A stretch of 64,000 nt of DNA from CAVQXR01 sp046330455. GTDB taxonomy: Bacteria; Actinomycetota; Thermoleophilia; Gaiellales; Gaiellaceae. Each line of letters starts with the position of its first letter. Position 1 is the stretch's first letter. Below are positions 51,503 to 60,223 of this stretch, in pieces. The notes under the pieces were generated by a model. The model was given only the letters and a program-made list of their open reading frames with translations. It had not been told where the DNA came from and did no database searches. Location of the stretch: positions 1-64,000 of the forward strand of contig JAXLSU010000002.1 in the NCBI GenBank assembly GCA_046330455.1, in the 5' to 3' direction. Made by a program: the position numbers and the translations under genes.

Positions 51503-51967
51503 GTGCATGGGGGTGATGCGCAGGTGAGACTCGAACGCTCGATCGTGATCGGTCGACCGTGCGCAGAGGTCTTCGCGTTCGTCTCCGACCCGGCGAACCT
51601 TCCGTCCTGGCAGCCGTCCGTCCTCGAGGTCGCGAGGTCGGACGGCCCGATCGGGATCGGAAGCACGTTCACCGAGACCCGCCACCTGGGACCGCTCCAC
51701 ACGACGGCCACGGTCGAGGTGACGGCATTCGAGCAAGGCCGGGTCTTCGACCTGCGGGCAACCGGAGGCCCGATGCCGGTCGAGATCCGCCACGCCTTCG
51801 CCGAGGCCGCCGGGACCACGACGCTGACCCTGACGGTCGAGGCGAGCCCTCGCGGGGCGATGCGCCTCGCGGCGGGAGCGATCGCGAAGACCGTCGAGCA
51901 CACGGCCGAGGCAGACCTGGCGCGGCTCAAGGCGCTGCTCGAGCGCGACGGGCCCGCTGCCGGCTGA
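51503..51967 (+). CDS. SRPBCC/START-like domain protein (polyketide-cyclase type)
   Basis: 154 residues from GTG 51503. The frame is open further upstream, but the promoter and domain start favour this. It has the SRPBCC pattern: VRLERSIVIGRPCAEVFAFV, SDPANLPSWQPSVLEVAR and the closing helix TVEHTAEADLARLKALLE. The fold binds hydrophobic ligands, and a specific role is not visible. The antiporter gene follows 23 bases downstream. Confidence 0.82.
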   Translation: MHGGDAQVRLERSIVIGRPCAEVFAFVSDPANLPSWQPSVLEVARSDGPIGIGSTFTETRHLGPLHTTATVEVTAFEQGRVFDLRATGGPMPVEIRHAFAEAAGTTTLTLTVEASPRGAMRLAAGAIAKTVEHTAEADLARLKALLERDGPAAG

Positions 51968-51990
51968 CCGGGACGCTAGGGTCAGGCACC

Positions 51991-53268
51991 ATGGACGGCT
52001 GGAGCCTCGCGCTCATCGCGGCGGTCATCGTCGCCTTCGCGGCCGTCTCGCGGCGCCTGCACGACTCGATCGTCTCCCCGGCACTCTTCTTCACCGCGGC
52101 GGGACTCGTCCTGGGCTCCGACGCGCTCGGCTGGATCGAGCTCGACCTCGGCGGCGAGACGATCAGGCTGCTCGCGGAGGCGACGCTGACGCTCGTCCTC
52201 TTCGCCGATGCCTCCAGGATCGATCTCGGAGCACTCCGGCGGGAGTACAGCGTGCCCGTGCGGCTGCTCGGAATCGGCCTCCCGCTCACGATCGGTCTCG
52301 GCATGCTGCTCGCGTGGCCGCTGCTCCCGGGGCTCTCCGCCATCGAGGCGCTCGTGCTCGCCGTGATGCTCGCTCCCACCGACGCGGCGCTCGGCAAGGC
52401 CGTCGTCAGCGAGCCGCGGCTCCCGTCCCGGATCCGGCAGGGCCTGAACGTCGAGAGCGGGCTGAACGACGGCATCTGCGTGCCGCTGCTCCTGATCGCG
52501 CTCGCCGCCGCCGAGGCCGAGGAGACGGCCCTTACGGCCCGCGATGCGGTGACCGTGGTCGCCGAGCAGATCGGCTACGGCGTCGTCGGGGGCATCGTTG
52601 CAGGCGTCGCCGGGGCTCTGCTGCTGCGCATCGTCGTTCGCCGGAGCCTGATCGACGGGACCTGGGCCCAGATCCTCACGGTCGGCCTCGCCGCGCTCGC
52701 CTACGGGATCGCCGCCCCGCTCGGGGGCAGCGGCTTCATCGCCGCCTTCGTCGGCGGGCTCCTCTTTGGACGGCTCCGGCAGGAGGCGGGCGGAGACGTC
52801 GACCACCTCCTCGAGGAGACGGGCGAGGCGCTGAACAGCGTCACGTTCATCGTGTTCGGCTCCGTGATCCTCGGCGTCGCGCTCACGTCGATCACGTGGC
52901 AGACCGGGCTCTATGCCGTGCTGAGCCTCACGGTCGTGCGGATGATCCCGGTCGCGGTCGCGATGCTGGGCACGCGGGCGCGGCGGCCGACCGTCGCGTT
53001 CCTCGGCTGGTTCGGCCCGCGCGGCCTCGCCTCGATCGTCTTTGCCGTGATCGTGATCGAGGAGGCCAGTCTCCCGCACACGGACGCGATCCTGCTCGCG
53101 ACCGCGCTGACGATCGGGCTATCGGTGCTCGCCCACGGCGTCTCCGCCTCACCGCTGACGGCCCGGTATGCCCGCTGGTACGAGGCCCACGCCGAGCCGC
53201 CCGCGATGGAGAGCGTCGAGACGCCCGAGCAACGCGTCCGCCGGCACTGGTCGCCCCGTATCTCGTAG
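51991..53268 (+). CDS. Sodium/proton antiporter (CPA1 family)
   Basis: 425 residues with about 12 membrane segments. Family features are ATLTLVLFADASRIDLGALR, MLAPTDAALGKAVV, a conserved NVESGLNDGICVPLLLIALA (ND motif of CPA1) and FGPRGLASIVFAVIV. It exchanges Na+ or K+ for H+ at the membrane. ATG 51991 follows TAGGGT by 8 bases. Confidence 0.92.
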   Translation: MDGWSLALIAAVIVAFAAVSRRLHDSIVSPALFFTAAGLVLGSDALGWIELDLGGETIRLLAEATLTLVLFADASRIDLGALRREYSVPVRLLGIGLPLTIGLGMLLAWPLLPGLSAIEALVLAVMLAPTDAALGKAVVSEPRLPSRIRQGLNVESGLNDGICVPLLLIALAAAEAEETALTARDAVTVVAEQIGYGVVGGIVAGVAGALLLRIVVRRSLIDGTWAQILTVGLAALAYGIAAPLGGSGFIAAFVGGLLFGRLRQEAGGDVDHLLEETGEALNSVTFIVFGSVILGVALTSITWQTGLYAVLSLTVVRMIPVAVAMLGTRARRPTVAFLGWFGPRGLASIVFAVIVIEEASLPHTDAILLATALTIGLSVLAHGVSASPLTARYARWYEAHAEPPAMESVETPEQRVRRHWSPRIS

Positions 53269-53274
53269 GCTGGC

Positions 53275-53280
53275 TACGCT
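53275..53280 (+). promoter_or_regulatory. -10 box (TACGCT), leaderless start
   Basis: TACGCT, 6 bases, GTG 53287 of the glycosyltransferase gene. Confidence 0.5.
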
Positions 53281-53286
53281 TCGTCC

Positions 53287-54024
53287 GTGAGCCCACAGCA
53301 CGACACGGTCGTGTTCGTCCCGGCCTGGAACGAGGAGCAGAACCTCCCGGCCGTGCTCGACGAGCTGCGCCGGGAGCTTCCCGGGAGCGACGTGGTCGTC
53401 GTCGACGACGGGTCGACCGATCGCACCGCCGAGCTCGCTCGCGCTCACGGCGCCGAGGTGCTCTCGTTCGGCGAGAACCGCGGGCTGCGCGCCGCGATCG
53501 CCGCCGGGTATGCCTACGCGCACGAGCACGGCTACGCGTACTGCGGCAGGGTCGACGCCGACGGTCAGCACCCTGTGGACGAGCTCCGCCGGCTGCTCGA
53601 GCTCGTCAGGGCCGGGAAGGCCGACGTGGCGGTCGGCTCTCGGTTCGCAACCGGCGAGGGCTACGCGGACGAGCGCTACGAGCCGACGGCGGCCCGCAAG
53701 CTCGGCACGGGCCTGCTCCGGAAGTCGATCGGCATCGTGCTCGATCGCCCGTTCCACGACGCGACGAGCGGCATGTATGCGGCCGGGGCGAAGGCGCTGC
53801 CGATCCTGGCCGAGCCGTACACGAGCGGCGCGCCCGAGGTCGAGGCCCTGATTCGCCTCCACGACGCCGGCCTGCGGGTCGAGGAGGTGCCGGTCCACAT
53901 GCGCGAGCGGGCGGGCGGAGAGTCGAAGCTCCAGGGCAAGAAGGCCGTCGTGCTCGTGCTCACCGTGATCGGGACGCTCCTCACCGCCGAGTACGTCCGG
54001 CGAAAGCGGTCGCGACATGGGTGA
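53287..54024 (+). CDS. Family 2 glycosyltransferase (polyprenyl-phosphate-sugar synthase type)
   Basis: 245 residues. The GT-A fold motifs are VFVPAWNEEQNLPAVLDEL, VVVDDGSTDRTAELAR, GRVDADGQHP (DxD site) and GSRF. The tail DGLRVEEVPVHM-like segment (GLRVEEVPVHMRER) is typical of enzymes transferring a hexose from a nucleotide sugar to polyprenyl phosphate. A single hydrophobic segment near the end (AVVLVLTVIGTLLTAEYV) may hold it to the membrane. Overlaps the next gene by 8 bases. Confidence 0.85.
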   Translation: MSPQHDTVVFVPAWNEEQNLPAVLDELRRELPGSDVVVVDDGSTDRTAELARAHGAEVLSFGENRGLRAAIAAGYAYAHEHGYAYCGRVDADGQHPVDELRRLLELVRAGKADVAVGSRFATGEGYADERYEPTAARKLGTGLLRKSIGIVLDRPFHDATSGMYAAGAKALPILAEPYTSGAPEVEALIRLHDAGLRVEEVPVHMRERAGGESKLQGKKAVVLVLTVIGTLLTAEYVRRKRSRHG

Positions 54025-54553
54025 GCCGGGCGGCGGGCGGGTCGTCGCCGTGCTCGGGTACTCGAGCCGTCGCCGAACTGATCTGCACCCGATCTGCGCG
54101 GCCCGGCTCTCACACGCCCGGCAAATCGCCGACGGTGCGAGCGCCGTCGTCCTCTCCGGCTTTGCCCGGCACCCGCACGGCTCCGCGGAGGCGCACCTCA
54201 TGCAGGCCGCCTGGGACGGGCCCGAGATCCCGCTCGTCTGCGACCCGGACTCCCGCACGACGGCCGAGAACGCCGCGAACGTCGTCGCCGCCGCCGACCG
54301 TCTCGGCGCGACGGAGCTCGTCGTCGTCACCTCGCGCTGGCACCAGCGTCGCGCTGCGCTCCTCGTTCGGGCCGCGGCCGACGGGACCCCGGTCTCTGTG
54401 TCGATGGTCTCGCCACCGGGCGAGCGATCGTTCCTGCTCGCGGCGCGCGAGCTCGCCTGCTTTGCGGTGTTGCCGTTGCACGTGCGGCGCGCGCGGCGTC
54501 GCCCGAAGGCCGTCCCGGGTGCCCTGCGGCCCGCGGGCGAGCGCCCCGCCTGA
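54017..54553 (+). CDS. YdcF-like (DUF218) protein
   Basis: 178 residues. DUF218 features are AVLGYSSRRRTDLHPICAAR, SAVVLSGFARHP and DSRTTAENAANV (the conserved TxENA motif), then VVVTSRWHQRRA. Family members such as YdcF, ElyC and SanA affect envelope glycan lipids. It lacks the usual membrane anchor. It is coupled to the glycosyltransferase upstream, consistent with polyprenyl-linked sugar metabolism. Confidence 0.82.
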   Translation: MGEPGGGRVVAVLGYSSRRRTDLHPICAARLSHARQIADGASAVVLSGFARHPHGSAEAHLMQAAWDGPEIPLVCDPDSRTTAENAANVVAAADRLGATELVVVTSRWHQRRAALLVRAAADGTPVSVSMVSPPGERSFLLAARELACFAVLPLHVRRARRRPKAVPGALRPAGERPA

Positions 54554-54568
54554 CGGGCGGCGTCGAGC

Positions 54569-55075
54569 TCAGCGCAGCCCGAGCGCTGCGCTACAGGCCG
54601 GCCAGGCGTTCCAGGTCTGGTCGGCAAGAACGCGCCTGGCCACCCGGATCTGCTGACCAGGCGTCGCCTGGTAGGCGTATGCGGGATAGCTGTCCGGCCG
54701 GTACGACGACCACGTGTCCGGGTGAAACTGCAGCCCGCCGTCGAAGTCCGCGTCGATGTGCCAGCGCCCGTTCGACTCGCATTCGGCGAGCCGGCTCCAG
54801 ACGCTGCGCTCGAGCGCCGACGCGAACCGCTTCCGCCAGATCGCTCGTAGGGCCAGGCGGTAGTCGCGATCGGCGATCGCGCGGTGGCTGAGGTCGGACG
54901 GGTACGGGCGACGGCCCGCCTCGACTCGCAGGCCGTTCGCATCGCGACGGAGATGGTCGATCTCGTGGACGATCGGTGCCCGCTCGCCTTCGTGGGCGAG
55001 CGCGGGACCGCCGAGCGTCAGGCCGGCGGCAATGACGCCCGCCGCTGCGAGCAGGCGTGGTGAGACCACTCTCAT
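54569..55075 (-). CDS. Secreted Rpf-type (transglycosylase-like) cell-wall protein
   Basis: 168 residues. A signal peptide (LLAAAGVIAAGLTLGGPALA) precedes HEGERAP. A helical linker is followed by the resuscitation-promoting-factor domain: WSRLAECESNGRWHIDADFD with the catalytic Glu, GGLQFHPDTWSSY, then QTWNAWPACSAALGL. It should cut or bind peptidoglycan and help exit from dormancy or growth. AAGGAG stands 6 bases before ATG 55075. The leader upstream carries a strong hairpin. Confidence 0.9.
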   Translation of the reverse strand: MRVVSPRLLAAAGVIAAGLTLGGPALAHEGERAPIVHEIDHLRRDANGLRVEAGRRPYPSDLSHRAIADRDYRLALRAIWRKRFASALERSVWSRLAECESNGRWHIDADFDGGLQFHPDTWSSYRPDSYPAYAYQATPGQQIRVARRVLADQTWNAWPACSAALGLR

Positions 55076-55204
55076 GGTCGACTCCTTCGTTCTGAGCCCG
55101 CGTGAGGAGCGTCCGGGATGCCGGGTCGTCGCTACGTGCACGGGGCGGGAGCCACCACCACTTCGGGCCGAGCCCGACGCCGCACGCTGCGACGAGCGGG
55201 CAGC

Positions 55205-55227
55205 TCCCTGGTTTTCGTGACCAGGGA
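55205..55227 (-). other. Leader hairpin upstream of the Rpf gene
   Basis: Perfect 8-bp stem TCCCTGGT / ACCAGGGA with a 7-base loop, about 130 bases before the ATG, within a 260-base gap that holds no gene. Rpf genes in actinobacteria are often under a c-di-AMP (ydaO) riboswitch, but I could not find that motif here. The hairpin's role is unknown. Confidence 0.45.
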
Positions 55228-55337
55228 AGTGTGCCTACCCCGCCGGAGGGCGCGCGCCGATCCAGCGTCGGGCCGCTGGGGACGAGCCCGATGTCAGCGA
55301 CCACCAGGCCGCGCCTCACCGGGCCCGGACAGCCGCC

Positions 55338-56315
55338 TCATTCCGTCGCCGCGAGCCTCAGCTCCCTCCCGGTCTCACCGGGAACGGGGTCGCCCGCCTG
55401 GCAAGCCATGAACTCGCGGATCAGCCGCGCTGTCTCCGCAGGCGCCTCCAGGAAGGGGTGATGGCCGAGGCCCATCATCGCGACGAACTGCGCTCTCGCG
55501 ATGCGCGCGCTCTCGCGCCGGCCCTCTTCGAGCGGCGCCATGTCGTGCTCTCCCCAGAGGACGAGCGTCGGGACGTCCAGCCTCGCCAGCTCGTCGCCGA
55601 GGTACATGCCCGCCCTGATCCCGCGGAAGCCGGCGATCCGCCGCAGCAGCACCGCCCACGTGTCCTGCGTGGCCGGGATCGAGACCCCGGCGACGCGAGC
55701 TTCGAGGTAGGGCTCGGGGATCGTGTCGGGATCCATCTTGAACATCTGCCTGTACTGCGCCCGCTGCGCCTTGATGCTGCCGCGGCTCTTCATGAACCGG
55801 CGCGACAGGCCCGGCATGCCGGCGATCAGCCGCAGCGGCACCGGCGCTCCGCTCACCAGTCCGACAGGCATCCCCACGAACACCAGGCGCCTGACCCGCT
55901 CCGGATGGTCGAGCGCGGTGGCCAGCGCGAAGAAGCCGCCCATCGAGGTCGAGACGAGCGTGGCCGACTCGAGGCCGAGCGCGTCCAGCACCGAGGTGAC
56001 GAAGTCGCCCGCGTGCGTGCGGAGGTCGACGTCCCGGTAGTCGAACGGATCGCTGAGCCCGCACCCGGGCCGGTCGAGCGCACAGAGGCGGAAGTCGTCC
56101 TCGAGCTCGGACATGAGCGGCGCCCAGAGCGCTCCCTCGCCGTCGCCTCCGTGGATGAGAACGAGCGGCTCGCCCGCGCCGGCCTCGAGCAGATGGACGC
56201 GCATCTGCGGGCGCTCGAGCTCGAGGTAGCACGATCGGGCTGACAGGTCGTAGAACTCGAGCAGCGCCTGCTGGCGCCCGGCGAAGGCCTTGCGGGCCTG
56301 GTCCTCGGTGGTCAT
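55338..56315 (-). CDS. Alpha/beta hydrolase
   Basis: 325 residues from ATG 56315 (AAAGGAG upstream). Motifs are PLVLIHGGDGEGALWAP (oxyanion HG), the nucleophile region LVSTSMGGFFALA (SxSMGG, where the family usually has GxSMGG), VLWGEHDMAPLEEG (Asp) and GLGHHPFLEAP (His). Esterase or lyase activity is possible and the substrate is unknown. The adjacent divergent LysR gene likely controls it. Confidence 0.85.
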   Translation of the reverse strand: MTTEDQARKAFAGRQQALLEFYDLSARSCYLELERPQMRVHLLEAGAGEPLVLIHGGDGEGALWAPLMSELEDDFRLCALDRPGCGLSDPFDYRDVDLRTHAGDFVTSVLDALGLESATLVSTSMGGFFALATALDHPERVRRLVFVGMPVGLVSGAPVPLRLIAGMPGLSRRFMKSRGSIKAQRAQYRQMFKMDPDTIPEPYLEARVAGVSIPATQDTWAVLLRRIAGFRGIRAGMYLGDELARLDVPTLVLWGEHDMAPLEEGRRESARIARAQFVAMMGLGHHPFLEAPAETARLIREFMACQAGDPVPGETGRELRLAATE

Positions 56316-56426
56316 GACGGAATCTCCTTTCGTCCGGTCAGTCCTGGCTCCGATCATCCGCCGAGTTGCGCCGGAAGGGAAACGGAGATTCGCTGTCTTG
56401 GCGACAACCGCCGCTTGTGACGGCTC

Positions 56427-56432
56427 TACACT
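56427..56432 (+). promoter_or_regulatory. -10 box (TACACT) of the LysR gene
   Basis: TACACT, 6 bases, ATG 56439, a leaderless start in the 123-base divergent intergenic region. Confidence 0.5.
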
Positions 56433-56438
56433 CGCGCT

Positions 56439-57347
56439 ATGGACGTCGAGCTACGCCACCTGCGCGCGCTGATCGCGGTCGCGGAGGAGCTCAACTTCAC
56501 GCGCGCCGCCGAGCGGCTGCATCTCACCCAGCAGGCGCTGAGCGGCCAGATCCGTCAGCTCGAGCAGCGCGTCGGCACCCGGCTCGTGGAGCGCGACACG
56601 CACCACGTGGAGCTCACGGCGGGCGGGGTCGAGCTCTACGAGCGCAGCCGCTCCCTGCTCTCCGGCACCGAGCACGCGGTGGCTGCGGCGCGGGCCGCCG
56701 GCGCTGATACGCCCCGCCTCCTCCTCGGCTACCCCGCCCCGCTGGTACACAGGTTCGCCGCGCCGGCGATCCGGCTCTTTGCGAACCGGCGCCCGGACGT
56801 GGAGGTCACGATCCACTTCGGCGGGCTGCTCGACCCCTGGGGCGGTCTACGCGAGCGAGCCGCAGACGTCGCGATCGTCTACGGGGCCTTCGAAAGCGAA
56901 GGGCTCGAGCTGCGCCACCTCTTCAGCGAGGCGCGCGGCGTCGCCCTGGCCGCAGGCCACCCGCTCGCGCGACAGGAGGCCGTGACTCTCGCCGAGCTCG
57001 TCGAGGAGCCGATCATCGACGTCGCATCGATGGACGCCGTCAACCGGGAGTTCTGGCACGCGGCGAAGCACCGCAGGGGAAGACCCCCGCGCATCGGAGC
57101 GACCGTCCAGACCCTCGACGGCCTGATCGAGGCCATCGGGGCAGGCCTCGGCGTCGCAACCACCGTTCCCGCCGTCATCGAGGCCATGGGCTCCGGCGCC
57201 GGCGTCGTGTTTCGCCCCGTCGCCGGCCTCGAGCCGCTCGACTTCTGGGTCGCCCGACGGGTCGGAGACGACCGACAGCCGGTCCTCGACTTCATGGCCG
57301 CCGCAGTCGACGCGCAGCACGACGGGGCAGCTCGTGCTCCCGGCTGA
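56439..57347 (+). CDS. LysR-family transcriptional regulator
   Basis: 302 residues. The N-terminal winged HTH is clear: HLRALIAVAEELNFTRAAER, LHLTQQALSGQIRQLEQRVG and TRLVERDTHHVELTAGG. The C-terminal ligand domain follows (about 90-300). It reads away from the alpha/beta hydrolase gene across a short shared gap, the usual layout for LysR control of a neighbour. The inducer is unknown. Confidence 0.92.
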   Translation: MDVELRHLRALIAVAEELNFTRAAERLHLTQQALSGQIRQLEQRVGTRLVERDTHHVELTAGGVELYERSRSLLSGTEHAVAAARAAGADTPRLLLGYPAPLVHRFAAPAIRLFANRRPDVEVTIHFGGLLDPWGGLRERAADVAIVYGAFESEGLELRHLFSEARGVALAAGHPLARQEAVTLAELVEEPIIDVASMDAVNREFWHAAKHRRGRPPRIGATVQTLDGLIEAIGAGLGVATTVPAVIEAMGSGAGVVFRPVAGLEPLDFWVARRVGDDRQPVLDFMAAAVDAQHDGAARAPG

Positions 57348-57418
57348 GCTGCGCGATCTCTGACGGCCCCCGGACGATTGGCCGGCGCAGCGGCGATCGA
57401 GCGGGTCCCGGCGTGCCG

Positions 57419-59200
57419 TCAGCTGCGAAGCCACGGCGGCGGCTCGAAGGCGCCGTCGTCGTAGGGCTCCGGGTAGAGGATCCGGTGCTGCCCACGCTGG
57501 ATCTGATAGACGAGGTGAGCCTGGCCGACCGACGGGTCGAGAGTGACGTCCGGGTAGGCGAGCCCGCACTGCCCGGGATTGTCGAGGGCGTATGCGCCGT
57601 TCACCCCGCGGTGCACGACCGTCCGGATCTCGTCCGCGACCTTGCCGAAGGCGCGTGGGTTTCCAGCGCGCGCCCACGCCGTCGCGAGGATGTTGACCCG
57701 GTCGTAGGCGATGCCGGCGTGCGAGCGTCCCGGCGGTACCCCGTACCTGACCGTGTACCGGGCCGCGAAGCGCCGGGCGGCGTCGTCTGCGTACGTGCCC
57801 GTGACCGTTGCCCACAGGACGCCGTCGGCCTTCTCGCGAAGGTCGTCCAGGTAGCGCGGGACGGACGGAGCGTAGAGCACGTACACGAGCGCGTCGCTCG
57901 GATCGGCCAGGAACGCCCGCTGGAACGCGGCCGCGTCCTCGGGCCAGTAGTCGCCGAGCAGGATCGCCGCGGGATCGTCCTGCTGAAGCCCGCGGTTCAC
58001 CGCCTCCCAGTCGGTCGTGCCCTCGGAGACGTACTGGACGGCCGCGACCTCCCAGCCGGCCGAAGCGGCGGCCTCCTCGAGCGTGCCGAGGCCGATGTCC
58101 ATTCCCGGCCAGGTGACCTGGAGGACGGCGAGCCGGCGGCTCCGGGGCGTCCAGCGGCCAGACTCCTCGAGGGTAGCCAGGAACCGCACGAACCCCGGTG
58201 CATAGTGGATGTCGGTGGGGCCGACCTGAAAGACCCGGCTGAAGCGCGAGCGATCGTCCCGAACACGTTCGACGACCGTCTCGAGGGTCGCTGCATTGAG
58301 GTAGGGACACCCGTAGTCGGCCACGACCTCGTTGGCGATCTGCTGCGCGGCCGTGTACCCGGAGGTGATCCCGTCCACCTCGGCCTGGACGAGCTCGTCG
58401 AACGCGCGCGCAACGGCGTCCGGATCGAGAATGGCGCAATCGACGACATGGAGCTCGATCGGCCGGCCCGAGATCCCGCCTCGCTCGTTGATCTCGTCGA
58501 CGGCGAGCCGGGTCCCGTTCAGCATCTCGACCCCGTCGCCGTCGGCGAACCCGCTCAGGGACAGGGCCGCGCCGAGCACGATCGGCCTGATCCTCGTCCG
58601 CTGGGAAGGCCCCTTCCTGGGGGCCCTCGCGGCACTCACGACGCCGTCGATCAGGCCGACCGCGAGAGCCGACAGGCTGCGACCCCCGCCGGGGAGCGGC
58701 AGGCGGAGCAGCCCGAGCTCGACCGCGACGCTGGCCGCGCCCGCCCGACCCGACTGGTCGAGCTTGGCCAGGATCCGCTCGACGTGGGTCGTCACGGTTC
58801 TCGGGCTGGTGCCGAGCCGGGAGGCAATGTCCTGGTTGCTGAGACCGCCGGCGAGCAGCGTCAGGACGTCGAGCTCGCGGGGCGTCAGGTCGAACGGCGG
58901 GGTGACGACGGCGATCGAGAGCGTGGCCCGCTGCCTGCCCATGCCGTCGCGCTCACCGTCGATCCGCACGGAGAACCACTGCTGCGAAGTGCTGAGCCAG
59001 CTGAAGCGAACCGAATCCCGGTCCGTGGCCAGGAGGGCCATGGCGTACTCGACGAGCACGGGATGCTCGCGGGCGATCTCGATCCCCGCACGCCCGTCGA
59101 GCTCCTCGAGCTCGCCGGCGTCATTGACGATCAGCCGCGCGATCGGGCCGCGCTCCTCGTCGAACACCAACACTCCGCTGCGGGCCCCGACTTCCACCAT
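57419..59200 (-). CDS. LuxR-type regulator fused to a periplasmic-binding-protein (type 1) domain
   Basis: 593 residues in three parts. Residues 1-~100 form a PAS-like or effector segment. At ~103-165 is a LuxR HTH (LTPRELDVLTLLAGGLSN, QDIASRLGTSPRTVTTHVER). Residues ~205-593 match leucine/amide-type binding proteins: MLNGTRLAVDEINERGGISG, DGITSGYTAAQQIANEV and GYTAAQ through RSHAGIAYDRVNILATAWAR. It has no signal peptide and no convincing membrane helix, so it looks like a cytoplasmic one-component sensor using a solute-binding fold (as AmiC does) with DNA binding in the same chain. It is last in the nitrilase/ABC locus and probably controls it. Confidence 0.8.
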   Translation of the reverse strand: MVEVGARSGVLVFDEERGPIARLIVNDAGELEELDGRAGIEIAREHPVLVEYAMALLATDRDSVRFSWLSTSQQWFSVRIDGERDGMGRQRATLSIAVVTPPFDLTPRELDVLTLLAGGLSNQDIASRLGTSPRTVTTHVERILAKLDQSGRAGAASVAVELGLLRLPLPGGGRSLSALAVGLIDGVVSAARAPRKGPSQRTRIRPIVLGAALSLSGFADGDGVEMLNGTRLAVDEINERGGISGRPIELHVVDCAILDPDAVARAFDELVQAEVDGITSGYTAAQQIANEVVADYGCPYLNAATLETVVERVRDDRSRFSRVFQVGPTDIHYAPGFVRFLATLEESGRWTPRSRRLAVLQVTWPGMDIGLGTLEEAAASAGWEVAAVQYVSEGTTDWEAVNRGLQQDDPAAILLGDYWPEDAAAFQRAFLADPSDALVYVLYAPSVPRYLDDLREKADGVLWATVTGTYADDAARRFAARYTVRYGVPPGRSHAGIAYDRVNILATAWARAGNPRAFGKVADEIRTVVHRGVNGAYALDNPGQCGLAYPDVTLDPSVGQAHLVYQIQRGQHRILYPEPYDDGAFEPPPWLRS

Positions 59201-59326
59201 CCTGCCACTCGCACGCGAGCCCCGGGCCGGCCACGGCCCACCCAGCTCGGCGAGACGTTCCCTCGATGGTAGCCGAGCGGGGCGCGGACGAGCATCGGAG
59301 GTCCGGGCGACCGGCAGGATGGGTGC

Positions 59327-60193
59327 CTAGGCCGCGGGAGCCGAAGGCCCGGAGGTCAGTGGGTGCTCGACCGCCCAGTCTCTGACGACGTCGCACACAC
59401 GCGAGAACCGGGCACCGCGCGCCTTCGCATGCTCGATCAGGTCGGCGATGACCTGAAGGCGACCACCCCGGCCGATGACCTGGGGATGGAAGGTGATTCC
59501 GAACACCCCACCCGGCACGTTGTCCGCCATCCAGTCGAGATCGCCGATCCAAAGCGAACGCGCCTGGTCGGCGGAGCCGAGGCCGGGCAGCACGGGACTG
59601 AGCACGAACTCCATCAGCGGGAAGTCGTCGAGCGTCCACGACACCGGAAACTCGACGAGGTCGACCTCCTCGCCGAACTCGTAGGCCCGGTCGGTGTGGG
59701 CAACGTCGCCGAGACGGCAGCGGTAGGGCTCGAAGTCCTGGGCCATCATGCTCGAGTCGTACTCGAACCCGTACTCGAGCAGGAGCGCGACCGAGTTGTC
59801 GGAAAGGTCCCAGGCCGGCGATCGATACCCCACGGGCCTCTGGCCAGTTGCTCGCTCGATCGACTCGATTCCCCGGTCGAGCACCCGGCGCTCCTCGTCC
59901 TCGCTGAGGTTGACCGGGCTCTCGTGCAGGTACCCGTGGTGCCCGATCTCGTGACCGGCATCCGCGATCCGGCGTGCGAGATCGGGAAAGCTGTCGACCG
60001 TGTGCCCGGGGATGAAGAAGCTCGCCGGGATACCCTCGCGCTCGAGGAGGTCGAGGATGCGAGGCACACCGACGCGGGCGCCGAACTCGCCACGGCTCAT
60101 GGCCGTCGGCGTCGAGGCCCGGAACGTACCGAGCCACAGGGACATGGCGTCGAAGTCGAAGGTGAGGCAGACGGTGGGGCTCTGGTCGGTCAT
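59327..60193 (-). CDS. Polysaccharide-deacetylase-family (CE4) hydrolase
   Basis: 288 residues. The CE4/NodB metal and catalytic motifs are CLTFDFDAMSLW (Asp), AGHEIGHHGYLHE (His residues), YRSPAWDLSDNS (motif 3) and a late FGITFHPQVIGRGGR (motif 5). It has no signal peptide. In this subfamily, cytoplasmic members such as the PuuE type act on amide or ureide rings rather than on polymers. Its place between a nitrilase-type gene and a regulator supports a small-molecule amide substrate. Confidence 0.82.
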   Translation of the reverse strand: MTDQSPTVCLTFDFDAMSLWLGTFRASTPTAMSRGEFGARVGVPRILDLLEREGIPASFFIPGHTVDSFPDLARRIADAGHEIGHHGYLHESPVNLSEDEERRVLDRGIESIERATGQRPVGYRSPAWDLSDNSVALLLEYGFEYDSSMMAQDFEPYRCRLGDVAHTDRAYEFGEEVDLVEFPVSWTLDDFPLMEFVLSPVLPGLGSADQARSLWIGDLDWMADNVPGGVFGITFHPQVIGRGGRLQVIADLIEHAKARGARFSRVCDVVRDWAVEHPLTSGPSAPAA

Positions 60194-60223
60194 GGAGAGT
60201 GAACCTGCTTCCTGGGTCGAGGG

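Noticed and set aside
55076..55337. c-di-AMP (ydaO) riboswitch upstream of the Rpf gene.
   Set aside because: The location is right for that class, but I could not find the conserved core. Only an 8-bp hairpin is clear.
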